A model generated the notes under the pieces. That model did not search any database. It was given only the letters and a program-made list of their open reading frames with translations, and was not told where the DNA came from. From NCBI GenBank assembly GCA_000320545.1, contig ADNK01001429.1, forward strand, positions 1 to 40,864: 40,864 nt of DNA, in the 5' to 3' direction. How positions within the stretch are numbered: the stretch's first letter is position 1; each line of letters opens with the position of its first letter. This stretch comes from Bigelowiella natans CCMP2755 (lineage: Eukaryota > Cercozoa > Chlorarachniophyceae). Below are positions 1 through 11,825 of the stretch, piece after piece. Position numbers and translations under genes: made by a program.

Positions 1-816
1 CAAAAATTTCTTGCTCACCCCACGTATTTTTAACGCTGTTTTCACAATTAGACTGCTTCCCATGTCAGTGAAGAGCAGTTGGACCATGATTATCAACGCA
101 ACAACGAGCTTGATAAGCTCTCCATCCAAAACAGTAAGGAATCCTCTGAGATGATGGTGATGTCGTAGAGGCAAAGTCAAGATCATTCCTCTGTGGTCCA
201 TCTGCTTTAGCATCTTGCATCAGAAACCATGCAGGACGTATCTGACCTGAGGAACAAAACTACAACACAAAATGTCGACGTGCAGTCTTCATACATATTC
301 AAAGTCAGATACGAATCCTAGACATCCGACGAGGTCATTTGCTTCATCGCGATTTCCACATCAGTTGTGCAGTTTAGTTGGTACAAATGAAGCCACTCAT
401 AACAAGATATTTTAATTATCAAGTTTGAGATTGTTCGTAGTGTCAGGTGTTCATGAAGCGCTACATTGATATTGCAACTGCGCGTGAAGCTCATTCAGTT
501 GGTCGATTGGGTTGTACAATGTAATTCAGGTCTGTGATGCATGTGCATGTGCAATCTGCATCCATCCCGCCAGGTTAACAGGTGTTTTGTTTGCATCGCT
601 GTCTGCAGCATGTGCGTGTGTGTGTAGCAGTTACCACGTTGTGCTCCATTGCACATGGGGCATTGCATGTTTTGCTGTTGTCTTGCATTGCGTTGATTGT
701 TGTTGATTGTTGTTCTGAATTTTTGAATGCGCGCGAAGCTTAGCATGACGAGTACACGAACCCGTGTGGTCAAGATGTGCGTGTGTGTGTGTGTCGAAAT
801 CAGAAAACGTTGATGG
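1..816. repeat. Direct repeat, copy A of an ~815 bp duplicated segment
   Basis: This segment is repeated in the same orientation at about 1620-2432, with scattered substitutions and small indels; the copies diverge most around 735-790 and end together near the shared stretch cgaaatcagaaaacgttga. On the + strand around 75-130 it carries a coiled-coil-like reading (EEQLDHDYQRNNELDKLSIQN-like) that soon runs into stop codons. No intact gene is visible; it looks like decayed coding or mobile DNA. The left end may extend beyond the window. Confidence 0.85.
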
Positions 817-1015
817 AATTGACGTTGGCGTCTGCGTTGTTGTTGTCCACCCCATCAGGTCATGTCCACAAGGGCTCAAGTGGTGGGAATTTGATTTGAC
901 CTACTCTATTTTAAGGTGATGATAAGTCATTATAGTTCCTGATGATTATGATGATGATGGTGAAAAGCGTTTGCAGTCAGCCACGCATGCAATCCGAAGT
1001 GACAACACCTACAAC

Positions 1016-1048
<33 letters not shown>

Positions 1049-1155
1049 CCTGACTTTGCATGTATACTTACATTCTATTATCCGTCGCATCATCGGCGTG
1101 ATTAAGAATATGTGTGCGAGCAATTGTGGTAATCTATAGCAATGTCATCGCCAGG

Positions 1156-1201
<46 letters not shown>

Positions 1202-1294
1202 ACACCTGCATAATTTTAGATTCCTCTCCATATTCCGCCTGACGAGTGACCTGAAAGTTCCTTCGGAGGAAGTGGTAGTAGTAGCAGCAAGTAG

Positions 1295-1332
<38 letters not shown>

Positions 1333-1619
1333 ATAGTGGTTGTGGTAGTAGTAGGAGTAGTTATACCAGTAGGACCATGGCTTTTCGTTCATCCAAATGG
1401 AGAATTTCAGCAGTTGCAGTGTGTATGTGTTGACTTGTGCTCCTTCATATTTCTTTAGTACCTGCATGATCGATCCTTCACCTCCTCTTATCTTCGTATT
1501 TTTATTTTAAATCATTCGAAGATCAACAAGGCCCAGGCTAAGATGGCACAGAAAAGGGCCGATGAACGAGCGAACTTCAAGGTCAGCTGTCAATCTCCTG
1601 CTTATACGCAGATCGTACC

Positions 1620-2432
1620 CAAAAATTTCTTGCTCCACCCACGTTATTTTAACGCTGTTTTCACAATTAGACTGCTTCCCATGTTAGTGACGAGCAGTTG
1701 GACATGATTATCAAACGCAACAACGAGCTTCATAAGCTCTCCATCCAAAACAGTAAGGAATCCTCTGAGATGAAGGTGATGTCGTAGAGGCAAAGTAAAG
1801 ATCATTCCTCTGTGGTCCATCTGCTTTGGCATCTTGCATCAAAGCCATGCAGGAAGTATCTGACCTGAGGAACAAAACTACAACACAAAATGTCGACGTG
1901 CAGTCTTCATACATATTCAAACTCAGATATGAATCCTAGACATCCGACGTGTTCATTTGCTTCATCGCGATTTCAACATTTGTTGTGCAGTTTAGTTGGT
2001 ACAAATGAAGCCACTCATAACAAGATATTTTAATTATCAAGTTTGAGATTGTTCGTAGTGTCAGGTGTTCATGAAGCGCTACATTGATATTGCAACTGCG
2101 CGTGAAGCTCATTCTGTTGGTTGATTGGTTTGTACAATGTAATTCATGTCTGTGATGCATGTGCATGTGCAATCTGCATCCATCCCGCCAGGTTAACAGG
2201 TGTTTTGTTTGCATCGCTGTCTGCAGCATGTGCGTGTGTGTGTAGCAGTGTGCACGTTGTGCTCCATTGCACATGGGGCATTGCATGTTTTGCTGTTGTC
2301 TTGCATTGTGTTGATTGTTGTTGATTGTTGTTCTGAATTTTTGAATGCGCGCGAACCGCTGCACGTTGTGTCCACGATCACGTGTGGACTAGTTGTGTGT
2401 GTGTGTGTGTGTCGAAATCAGAAAACGTTGAG
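1620..2432. repeat. Direct repeat, copy B of the ~815 bp segment
   Basis: This is the second copy of the segment starting at base 1. The flank just upstream (1520-1581, + strand) reads as a helical stretch (INKAQAKMAQKRADERANFK) followed by a GT, and inside the copy (about 1688-1755) lies DEQLDMIIKRNNELHKLS, again followed by stops. These look like two exons of a former coiled-coil gene, but their phases do not join, so I treat them as pseudogenic. The spacer between the copies holds (AGT)n and (CT)n microsatellites at 1015-1046, 1157-1200 and 1293-1331. Confidence 0.8.
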
Positions 2433-3114
2433 TGACGTCAAACAACGAATGGCTTCAGAATGCTGCACGGACGTTGAACTTCGCATCAATGAATGAACAA
2501 ATGAACGAAGTCATTCCAATGGTGCAGCTGAAAGGATCACTGGACACGTCCCTAACTCATCCGTGCCGTCGTCGAGCACGTCTAGACGTGTGGCTTGTGA
2601 CGGGCATCGCAAGACGGTTGACGTCGCAGCCAGCATCGAATCCCAGGGGATTCCCGAATTATCCCTTTTTGAATTTGAATTTTTCTACGGTAGTGCGACG
2701 CTTGGGAAAACACAGGCGATTTCTACCCTCGATTCACGAATTCTCGCTATATTCTACCAAAATTCGCCTTTCGTCCTGGTTTGCCCCCTCCTCCTCCCCA
2801 AGGTAGCTCCATCCAAGGTAGACTGCTGCCTCGTATTGGCAAGAAGTGCTTCATTCAAGACGCGTCATGTTTTTAGGTTTTGTCATCTATTGGCGAGAAG
2901 ATGTCTGGCAAGTTCATCTCCAACTCTCGGATTTGTGCTCCTCCTCTTTCTTCCAGCATTGTCTACATTGCTGTCATCGCCTGGGCTGCGTGCAGTCTCC
3001 CAGCAGCTCAGGGCGTTCTTCGTACCAGCGAAAGTAGACTCAGATTCCCACCCACCAAAAGCATTAAGACGCATATTTACAACTCCAAACTTGACGACGT
3101 GATGTAGGATTGAC
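2433..3114 (+). other. Stretch upstream of the small gene, no supported gene
   Basis: A reading frame from an ATG at 2901 runs to a stop at 3107 and contains a hydrophobic stretch (SSSIVYIAVIAWAACSLP). I tried to join it by splicing to the exon at 3143-3228, but the phases do not agree with any GT in the right frame. It may be an unrelated 5' region or a chance frame. Confidence 0.4.
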
Positions 3115-3901
3115 ATGATGTTTCTCTCCCTCCTCCTCTCAGCGGTGACGGCAGAAATGGTTGACGACTTAAGTCCTCGAAATGAACAAGTGAAGCAAGC
3201 TAAGTTGGATAACTTTCGATTTACAGAGGTAAGTAAGATACATGTACACCCCACCGTTGATTGTATAAAATTCTAAATTTGCAATGGCTGTTTCTGCAAG
3301 CAACGTAAGATGTCGCACACGGATTCTGCTTCCGGAGGGGGGGGGAGAGGAGGAGGAGCTGCCCAGCTTAGCTACCTCCATAGCAAACATCAAATGAAGG
3401 CCGTTAAGATCGTTGATGTATGTTTTAAGTAGATACTAAATGAGAGTTACGAAACACATGGCTAACGAGATGATGGCGTCGATGCATTTACAAACTACAG
3501 CTGCAACGAGGAACAAATGAGAGCCGCAACTCTAATCACCACAACTATTTAATTCGATTACTGCCGTAAATACTCCTAACAATGAAATATCGTATGCTAA
3601 CGAATGCTCTTTATCAGCCTCGGGAACGTTTCACCAAGCACAAAGACAAGGTAACACTTGGAGTGAAATTGTAGTTGTTGTCGGCAGCAGTAGCAGCAGG
3701 ACACCCGTTTCTATTTTCATCAATCCATCGAAAGAATCACACTTGCAGAACCAAATTTGGCACGAGTGACGTATGCATGCGACTCATTACCACTACTGCT
3801 GCTACTACTAACTCTACATGCTCGTCGTGATCTTCTAGGATTCCGTACATTGGGTAAATAAGGTCGGCCTTCCCGACACCAAGAAGTCCCCGTTAGGTTG
3901 A
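3115..3901 (+). CDS. Small 4-exon protein, possible signal peptide, unrecognised
   Basis: Exons 3115-3228, 3301-3417, 3618-3650 and 3839-3901 join in phase 0 at every junction (GTAAGT, GTATGT and GTAACA donors; AG acceptors) to give 108 residues ending SPLG-stop. The start MMFLSLLLSAVTA would be a short signal peptide before EMVDDLSPRNEQ. The same bases (a run of pyrimidines ending in ctcag at 3142) also look like an intron acceptor, so the real start could be M-V-D-D at 3155 or an exon further upstream. The middle has a Gly-rich linker (SGGGGRGGGAA) and the C-terminal half is basic (PRERFTKHKDK). I recognise no family. The exon structure is well supported; the first residues are not. Confidence 0.65.
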
Positions 3902-4103
3902 ATTTCTCCCCCTCCTTCGCCCCTCCAGCTTCTTGTAGACAAACGCTGTGTGTGAAAAACGTACATTTTTTCCTCGAAAGCATGGTGCAGCAGCCGCAGC
4001 ATCTGTCAAGAATAGCAAAGTCTGATGAAGGAGACCTAAAACCTATAGCTTTTTTTGAATGGGAGAAGTCGAAATTTATCATCGGGCTTCTCATGACACA
4101 CAC

Positions 4104-4144
<41 letters not shown>

Positions 4145-4355
4145 CATATATATATTGTTTGTGTGTGTTTGTGTGTGGGAATATTTAGGGAGATTAGTAC
4201 GCGAGAAGAAGGTGGCGCATCTGAAACCTGTTAAAGTTGTTGAAGGTGCGCCTTGTGATCGATATTTCATGCATGCTCATAGCATAGCAGGAAAAAGAGA
4301 TATCACCCCTATAATTGGGTTATTAGTACCTCATCGGTGTAATGTATCGCTCGTG

Positions 4356-4394
<39 letters not shown>

Positions 4395-5323
4395 CTCTCG
4401 CTCTTTACTGCTTGTATTGTACATCTGGTGGATGTAATGATGTATTCAGTACGTGCGTCATAAATATAAAAGAGTTATATGATTCGAGGGACATCTCCAA
4501 AGTATAGTCTGTACGACATTGTGCATCGATTGAGGATTGTTCTTTTTTACATTTCCCGCCACACTGTTGTATACGAAGGTCTGAGTTCCCCCAAGCAAAA
4601 GCCCATCTTCGATGAGGCGAAATTGATCTAGAGAAGATCCGACCACTAGACTCACGACGAACGCAGTTAAAGCAGTACGTGCCATGAAGTTCCGAGTTCC
4701 GATGAGTGTGAAAGCATACTAGAATTAGCAGTGAATCACAAGTCGCTTCGGTGTTTATCAATACAAGAGCTATCATACATGCTGTGTGCCGGCGCTGTGA
4801 CATGATGGCGAGCCACGTTGTGTTCATGCGCACATTTCATTCGGAAAGTAAGGATCGAAAAACGCAGTCATGACGGTGCGCGACTGCAGCAGATCGACGC
4901 AGCGTGCATGCGCGCACATTTGGTCTTGGCCTAGCAGCTAGAACATGTGTGAGCGATACGATGCCACTTGGCAGGCATATGGGACATGGCGTTTGTCATA
5001 TCGTAGGACATGTGCGGCGTGTGTGCTGTGCTGATTACTACGATACCAAACTATGACATGTGGCATTACTCGTAGATCTATTATAGCCGGCGCTTGCACG
5101 CATGGCCACTATACCGACGCTGCCGATGCACGCCACCGTGCTCGGTGCGTGGCATTGTTAATAATACAGATCGTAAGCGTACGTGTATATATCGCTAGTA
5201 ATGATGTGCGAGAGTAATTTGCTGCTGTAGTGATGATCAATGCATATAGCATGCAGCGGCAGCAGTCTTATACGAGGGCAATAATGACGGTGCAGCATTT
5301 AATCGACTTTCCTCAGTGGAATA
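3902..5323. other. Intergenic, microsatellites, no supported gene
   Basis: It contains an (AT)n tract at about 4104-4139 and a (CA)n tract at 4360-4392. A minus-strand frame at 4685-4458 starts MARTALTAFVVSLVVGSS, resembling a short signal peptide, and runs 75 codons without an intron; composition alone does not establish it as a gene. From about 4850 to 5230 the DNA has many short palindromic words (ctag, catg, tgcatg) and no coding signal. Confidence 0.5.
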
Positions 5324-5778
5324 CTAGCCACCCCTTACTATGCGCTGCCGCTTGCTGTTTTCAGACGATCGAGACTTCCCTTCGGTCGGCTCGCGCGGTC
5401 TCGTCCTATTACCATGTTCCTGGGCATAGCGGTCCTGACTACCATCTCCATCGGCATCCTCCCCTTCATCCTCGAATTCGCCGTCGTTGTCGTCCTCTTC
5501 ATCAAGGCCATTGCTCTCTGACAGAACTAGCTCATCGCCAGCTGCTATCTCCCGGATCGCGACTACCCTCGCCCTTGGAATGCAGTCTGGGAACACCACT
5601 TGGCAGTTGGCACTACTGCCGACACGTACGCGCGAGAGAGTGGGGAAGATCGCGTGGGCCATGAAGGGCTCGCAGCAGAACTCGTACAGGATATTATGCC
5701 TCACCTCTTGGAACTGCTCGTATAGCTCCTCGGCAGTAAGAGATGACACTACAGCTTGCTGATTATTAGCATTGTGAG

Positions 5779-5810
<32 letters not shown>

Positions 5811-8800
5811 TCCCTGGTTCTTAAGACAGGCAGCATGACGCAGAGAAACTCTCTGATGGTACGCTCAGCTTCTGGGCTGGAGCAGCGGACAGTTGACGGA
5901 GTGGGGGACAGGACTTCGGAGAAGCAAGTCTCATGAAGGGCGTTGAGGTATGCTTCTAGCAATGACGGCACGGTGTCGCGGTCTAGCTCCAACGCCCTCT
6001 CATGTACTGCTGCCAGAATCCCTGAATACTCGGCGAAACCGATCAGACCGTTGTTCAGCATCACTGAAGCCAAGCTGCTGCTGCTACTGCTGCTGCTACT
6101 GCTGCTGCTGGTTTCGGAAACGAATTGGAGAATAGACTTCCGTAGGATTTCCCATCCCTCTCTTGCAAGATTTTCGAGCTTCTTCGAGAGGGTGGCGTCC
6201 TGGTGCTCGATTGCGAGCATTTGCCACCATGCGCGGCCGGACTCTGCAAGGCCTACAATTTCATCGATAGCCCGGCGAGAGGAGCTGGAAGAGGACGTAG
6301 CAGCAGATCCGTCGCGAGCGGCTGCTGCATTATTTATCTGGAAAGTGCACGTTGGAATAGGAATGAGAACCACCCGAAAGATTATCATGGGTACATTCAA
6401 GTAGTATGCATGCAACGGTTGGATCTGGAGCAAAGATGACTGCAAAAAAACCTTCGCATCATCAAGGAGTGCGACATATTTGCATGCATTCATCAGCATC
6501 AACACCGTCCATCTGCCTGTCATATGGAGGGAAGGGGGAGGGGGGATTTCGATACCTCCTGAATGATAACTTTTGCAGCAAGCAAAAGAGCATTCGAACT
6601 GTCTTCAGCCACGGCTTCAACCCTCTCCACGAATTGTCGGTAGGGATGACGCCGATCTTGTAGAATCAGAATGCGAGATTGTGCTTGACATTCTGCAGAG
6701 CAGAAGCTCGAAGTTGCATTTTCTGCGCCAATGCCCTTGGCGGGTGTCCTCACCAAGAAAAGTGGGTCGCTTTCCGCCCTTGCTGCCTCCTCTGCACCAC
6801 CTCCATCATCATCATGGGCAACAGCAGCAGGGACAGGTGGCAACATGTTCATCACCGTCATCATCCTCATCGCAGCTCTTGCTCCTCCTCTACGTTTCGA
6901 ATCCTCCTGCTGCTGCTGCTCTGGCCCACGTCGTTTGCCTTCCGGCCGTCGGTGCACAAAGGTATTATTCCGTGGAACAATGCGGGCGGCGGGTGGGTGG
7001 GGGAACTCCGCGGGGTAGAGGAGGTGCTGGCGTAGATCTCGCAGCTGCTGCTGCTGCTCCGGTGACGTTGTTGTTGAGGCAGCGGCCATAGAGAGGGAAA
7101 GGTGGGCTGCGACATTGCGAAGGGGGTTTCCACAGTGAGAGCAGCAGAGGCATGTCTCCTTGTTGAGGTGCACCAAGTACCGAGGTCGCTCCACGAACAC
7201 GGTCTGGCCCCGTGCAATCGGCGCTGAAGCCCACGTGCCGTTGCGATTTGCCATATACATGTCCTGCACGCCACCACCAGCAGCGCCGCTAGTATGGCTG
7301 ATACCACTGCTAATGGCGGTAGGGTTGGAGGAGGTGGTGCCCTTCGTGTCGTTCTCTCCTCCCCGCCCCCCCCCCCCTCTCCCGAGAAGGAAGAAGTCTC
7401 TCGCATAGCTAATCGATGGTACTGAGTATCGTTGCGGTGGAATCTGTGTACTGTGGAACCATAGGCGCGTATTTAACACAAGTATATCTCCCCTGTGCAT
7501 CGTTACTTCCATGACTTGCTGGCTCATAGCTAATGGAGGGGCTCCTGGAGGCCACGATTGCCGTGCGTTCGTGTTCGGGCGCAGCCGCCAAGTCTTACTA
7601 CCGGATGTCTTTTCAGAGCCAATATTAAAAGCGAAGCGTTGCAAATACCGATTATATGAATAAAATCTATGAGATGCTCAGTGTGTGAGATGATGCAACC
7701 ATTAGCAGAGAAAATCATGAGTAGTACAAGGAGAAGGGTGATGAAGAAGCACATAACCACACACGCAGAGATATGGAATCAAACTGGGGGCCTGGGTCTC
7801 TCAGAAATGCACAGGTTGCTACCCAATATATCCGTATGAAAATGAGTACAGACTAGATGAGCAGCCCACTTTTGATTTTGTGTTTACTTGGAGAACAGCA
7901 GCAGCAGCAGCAACAACAACTACAACCTGCAAATGCCACGTGCCGTCGTTTCTGAGTGTTGAGAAACATTGTCAGACATGTGCCACCACTAGTAGTGGTA
8001 GCCTTTATCCACGCACCTGACATCATCCACATGTTCAGCTTTGCCCCGAAGATTGTGGGAATCGTCGTCATTACGGCCGAAAAAGAACCAAACACAGGAC
8101 GTATGGGACACTCCCTGCAGAGCCTGATCGACGACGTTATTCGTCAGTGGAACAGAGCAGTAGGATTACCACCACCACCACCACCACCAACATCAACACC
8201 AACACCACCACTGCGAATCGTATTACCCGTGGCTCCTTAATTGGTAGAATATCTAAAGCATTGGAGAGTGCCGATGAACCCTGATCATCGAATACCAGAT
8301 GAATACCAGATGTCAGAGAGATCGCAACAAAGGTATGCAGATTAACTACGAAAAAAAATGTGATTTTTGCTCTCCCACAAACCTTTTGTATCAAGAAACT
8401 TGCATACCAGCGTTGCTTAGCATTGCACTGTTCTTTCCTCTCGCATTTAGCATCATTGTCTGTCGTAGTTTCTTCCCCTAAGACTTCATCTGGCCTCAAA
8501 CTCGCTGCGAATAAGAAAATCAAAGTTATAGGATCCTCAAGATTCATCGTTAATAGCCAGCTCTCTCAGTTTACCCTGATTGGAGCTAGAGCAGGAACTT
8601 GAGGAGGATGAAGGGTTCGAGTTTGGCTTCTGTCCTACAGTTTCGGCGGCCCAACTTGCACGGACGGATCTGTAAATGCAGAGAGATTAGCATATTTGCC
8701 TTTCAGTCGATCAAATATGCAGAATTAGAATTTGAATATTTCGAAATGAATTCAAACGTGGGTTCGACTTTTTATCTCACGAAAAGACGTGTGGATCGTT

Positions 8801-8951
8801 GAGGCGATTTTTATCATGAACATCCCCACCTTGGGTCACGTGCGAACAGACAACGGAGAGGGCCCAGGTCTCGCCATAGGCGCTCTGATGAAGGTTCGCA
8901 TTGCCAGCAATTTCGCAAAATCACTGCCTGATACGCAGCGTACTTTGACAT
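5324..8951 (-). CDS. 2OG-Fe(II) oxygenase (JmjC/cupin-like) fused to SET/zinc-cysteine region
   Basis: Eight exons on the minus strand (8951-8830, 8669-8575, 8504-8383, 8280-8227, 8123-8017, 7951-7927, 7608-6556, 6337-5324) keep phase throughout and give 863 residues. The N-terminal part reads as a 2-oxoglutarate oxygenase: RWYASFLIQ (~105), CVWFFFGRN (~141-149), EHVD giving the HxD metal motif (H162, D164), DGTWHLQ (169-175), SGSKTWRLRP, then GDILVLNTRLWFHSTQIP with the distal His (~227) and SYARDFF with a candidate 2OG-binding Arg (~245). From ~300 it continues in the same exon into a SET-like start (GTWASAPIARGQTVFVERP), a Cys cluster (CCSHCGNPL ... FCSAEC) and a SET-like C-terminus (VGSSANCQVVF ... 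AIREIAAGDELVLS). A poly-Gln tract is encoded at ~5782-5812. The likely role is protein (histone?) demethylation or hydroxylation plus lysine methylation; substrates are unknown. The ATG at 8951 is the weakest point, and the first acceptor of exon 5 could be 8123 or 8114. Confidence 0.82.
7927..7951 (-). other. 25-nt micro-exon of the oxygenase-SET gene
   Basis: The acceptor (acactcag) and donor (GTTGTAG) enclose 25 bases encoding NDGTWHLQ, with the first base completing a codon begun in the previous exon. The exon is needed to restore the conserved DGTWH.Q-SGSK reading of this oxygenase family; skipping it would break the frame. Confidence 0.8.
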
Positions 8952-10020
8952 CACGTCGGAGAACGAAGCCGAGCGGCCTAATAAAAGTCAGCTAACGCTT
9001 AGTTTATTGCGTCTTTATTCGAAAAATGCAACTGCTGCTCATATTTTTTGGCATCATTGAATGGATATACGTTAATCCACCTTGAAGCTCTGGGATGGCC
9101 TCCATCTTTCCGTGTAGAGACGTCGGAGCTTCTCCGTTTAGTCGCGCTGTCCTCTGTGCATGCAGCTGTGCGAGCAGTCTCGAACAGATCTCGAACGGAA
9201 CAGTAGCGTGCATCTCCGTGCCCAACTTGCTTCATGTCTCATCTGATAAAATCCCTGTATTTTACTCTCGACAGATTCATCCATTTTTTACTATAAAAGT
9301 AAAATATTTATCACATACGACAAAAAAATAAAGCATTCTGACGATAAAATTGGAGATCGTTATTTCACCGATTTAGGCTACGTTGTTCATCTAGCTTTTC
9401 TTTAACTTGCCGATCGCAGGTAAAAAATGGGGGGGTTTTGAACTGGAAAAATTGGTACGTCTCATGAAAAAAGGCTCGTGCTCTTCTTTCTGAACTCACT
9501 TTTTCCCGACACAGCTGCTCATCGGGGCTGCTCATGACTACCCAACGGCACAAAAGAAAAGCCTATCCATTTTCCTTAATTGTGCAGAATTATTTTATGA
9601 CTTCTTAGTAAAACGCTCATGAAATTTGTCGAAGCTGTGTATTTCAAGTCTTTTTGAATTGGGTATCCCACAAGATACAGCACATTGTGTGTTGCACAGA
9701 GGCATAAATGTCTGACGTGTTTTTTCAAAATTTTCGTGAAACGGTAGCCAGCAATGAGAATCCCGACGGAATAATTCTTACGACATCATAGAAGGGGCCA
9801 TGTTTAATTAAGTTATAGGTTGTTTTCCCATTTTCCTTTAACATTGCATAATTTTAGTGTCTTACATATTGCGCATATGAGTAATAAATGACCTATAATT
9901 TAGAGATTTTTTTTCCCATGGTGCATTAATTTAGATCTGGAAATCAAGGAACGTGACTCGACACCACAACCCCATTTTTCGAAATCTCGACTCGCACCCT
10001 GCGCAACTCACCTTCACACA
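8952..10020. other. Intergenic between SET-fusion gene and glutamine synthetase
   Basis: The two genes are transcribed away from each other, so this ~1 kb should hold both promoters. A minus-strand frame starting at 9287 (MDESVESKIQGFYQMRHEA) might be a 5' exon of the SET-fusion gene or a separate small gene; I could not join it in phase. The stretch 9300-10000 is A+T-rich and without coding signal. No TATA-like element can be assigned with confidence. Confidence 0.4.
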
Positions 10021-11201
10021 ATGGACTACCAATCTCTCGATCAAGGCGGCAAGGTTTGCTCACGTTTAGTCACGTATGCAATGTAGTCCCACGTGAATGG
10101 ACACTGTGATTAAGGCTTATGTTTACCACATTGAGCTTTTCCCTGCAAGTTAGCTAACAGTATGAACCTTATTCTCAGATTATGGCCGAGTATGTCTGGC
10201 TCGGTGGGAACCTATGGGATATCCGCTCGAAGTGCCGCACCCTGGACGTCTCCTCGATCAAGGCTGGTACTGAGGACATTAAGAAGCTCCCCGAGTGGAA
10301 CTACGACGGATCTAGTACCGAACAAGCTCCTGGACACAACTCCGAGGTCATGCTCAGGCCTTGCCGTGTCTACCGCGATCCTTTCAGGAAGGGAAACAAC
10401 GTCATCGTTATCTGTGATACCTACGACAACAAGGGAAATCCTCTCCCCACAAACCACCGGGCAAAGTGCGCTAAAACAATGGAAAAATACAAGGCTCACG
10501 AACCATGGTTCGGACTCGAGCAGGAATACACCATGCTTCACAGTGATGTCAAGTGGCCACTCGGTTTCCCCAAGAACGGGTACGCTGGACCCCAGGGCCC
10601 TTACTACTGCGGTGTCGGAACTGGGAACGCCATTGGTCGCGAGCTAGTTGAGGCTCACTACCGTTGCTGTCTCTATGCCGGAGTGAAGATCTCCGGCATC
10701 AACGCGGAAGTGATGCCTTCTCAGTGGGAATTCCAGGTTGGACCTTGCCAAGGAATCCAGATGGGAGACGACTTGTGGATGGCCCGCTATTTGATGATGC
10801 GCTGCTCCGAGTTTTACAATATTCGTTGCTCCTTCGCTCCTAAGCCAATTGAAGAGGGAGACTGGAATGGCGCTGGCTGCCACTCCAACTTCTCTACTAA
10901 GGGAACCCGTGAAGAAGGTGGAATGGCCGTCATTGAAAAGATGATGGCTAAGCTTGAGAAGAACCACGCTCTCCACATCAAGTCATATGGTGAAGACAAT
11001 GAAAAACGTCTCACCGGAAAGCATGAGACTGCTTCAATTGAGAAGTTTTCTTACGGTGTTGCAGACCGTGGATCTTCTGTGCGCATTCCAACTAGCACGA
11101 AAGCTGATGGTAAGGGATACTTTGAAGACCGAAGGCCTGCTGCAAACTGTTGTCCATACATCGTCACTGATCTCCTCGTTGAGACATGTTGTTCTGAATA
11201 G
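10021..11201 (+). CDS. GLN: Glutamine synthetase, type II (eukaryotic)
   Basis: It makes glutamine from glutamate, ammonia and ATP, the main entry point for ammonium assimilation. Exon 1 (10021-10053) encodes MDYQSLDQGGK and joins in phase 0 to exon 2 (10179-11201), which continues IMAEYVWLGG; the product has 351 residues, normal for GSII. Visible family motifs are DGSSTEQAPG (~54), GPQGPYYCGVG, the ATP-binding signature VMPSQWEFQVGP (~189) and NGAGCHSNFST, with the C-terminal basic segment PTSTKADGKGYFEDRRPAAN. The single intron comes right after the short N-terminal extension. No organelle presequence is evident, so it is probably cytosolic. The ATG lies in the context cacacaATGG. Codon use is more regular and microsatellite-free than in neighbouring genes, as expected of a highly expressed gene. 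Confidence 0.97.
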
Positions 11202-11783
11202 ATGTCTGTCGAAGTGGAATTTAGTCATTGTCCGTAACTCAGAGGAAGATGATGAAATGTTCTCCGAGAAGCTTCACTTCGTCTGAACTGACACATCGAA
11301 AAGTTGAATCATTGAACCTTAAGAGTCGTAGTCGAATCCATCGTTTTCGTCTCTCGTCATCCAGATGAAACATGACGCATTCCATGTTCATGTAGCTAGA
11401 TGTGCCATCGTGCATTGTTCAATTCATCGTCATGGTGGTGGCATTGCATATTGCACATGTCTAGATGTGGACGATAGCCACGGAGGATCACAATGGCGCA
11501 CATTGAGTATTGCTGCAACTGAGACGCGGTGCGCACAGACGAGTGGCCTTTCTCTCTCATTTGGTGCAGTTGTGATTCGGGCGAGGCAGCGATGGACATG
11601 TGTGCATGGTGTCAGCCACAACGTGTGTTCGTGTGTGTGTGCACGTCACAGGACGCCGGGGACTGTCTAGCTGTGCAGACTATGATGCTAGCATGCGCTG
11701 TGGCACGCATGCCACATGCTAGCATGGCTCCGACTAACCCGCCACTCTGATATACTGACACTAGTTAGCCCAGTGAAGCATCA

Positions 11784-11825
11784 CTCAGCAAGCCAGCAGT
11801 GAAGCATCACTGCTGGCTTGCTGAG
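11784..11825. repeat. Perfect 18-bp inverted repeat, 6-nt loop
   Basis: The left arm ctcagcaagccagcagtg (11784-11801) is the exact reverse complement of cactgctggcttgctgag (11808-11825), separated by aagcat. The word tgaagcatcact also occurs twice in this area (11774 and 11800). In RNA it would form a strong hairpin. Its function is unknown. Confidence 0.9.

Noticed and set aside
3720-4103. Minus-strand frame opposite the small 4-exon gene
   Set aside because: It overlaps the well-supported last exon of the plus-strand gene and has no supporting feature of its own.
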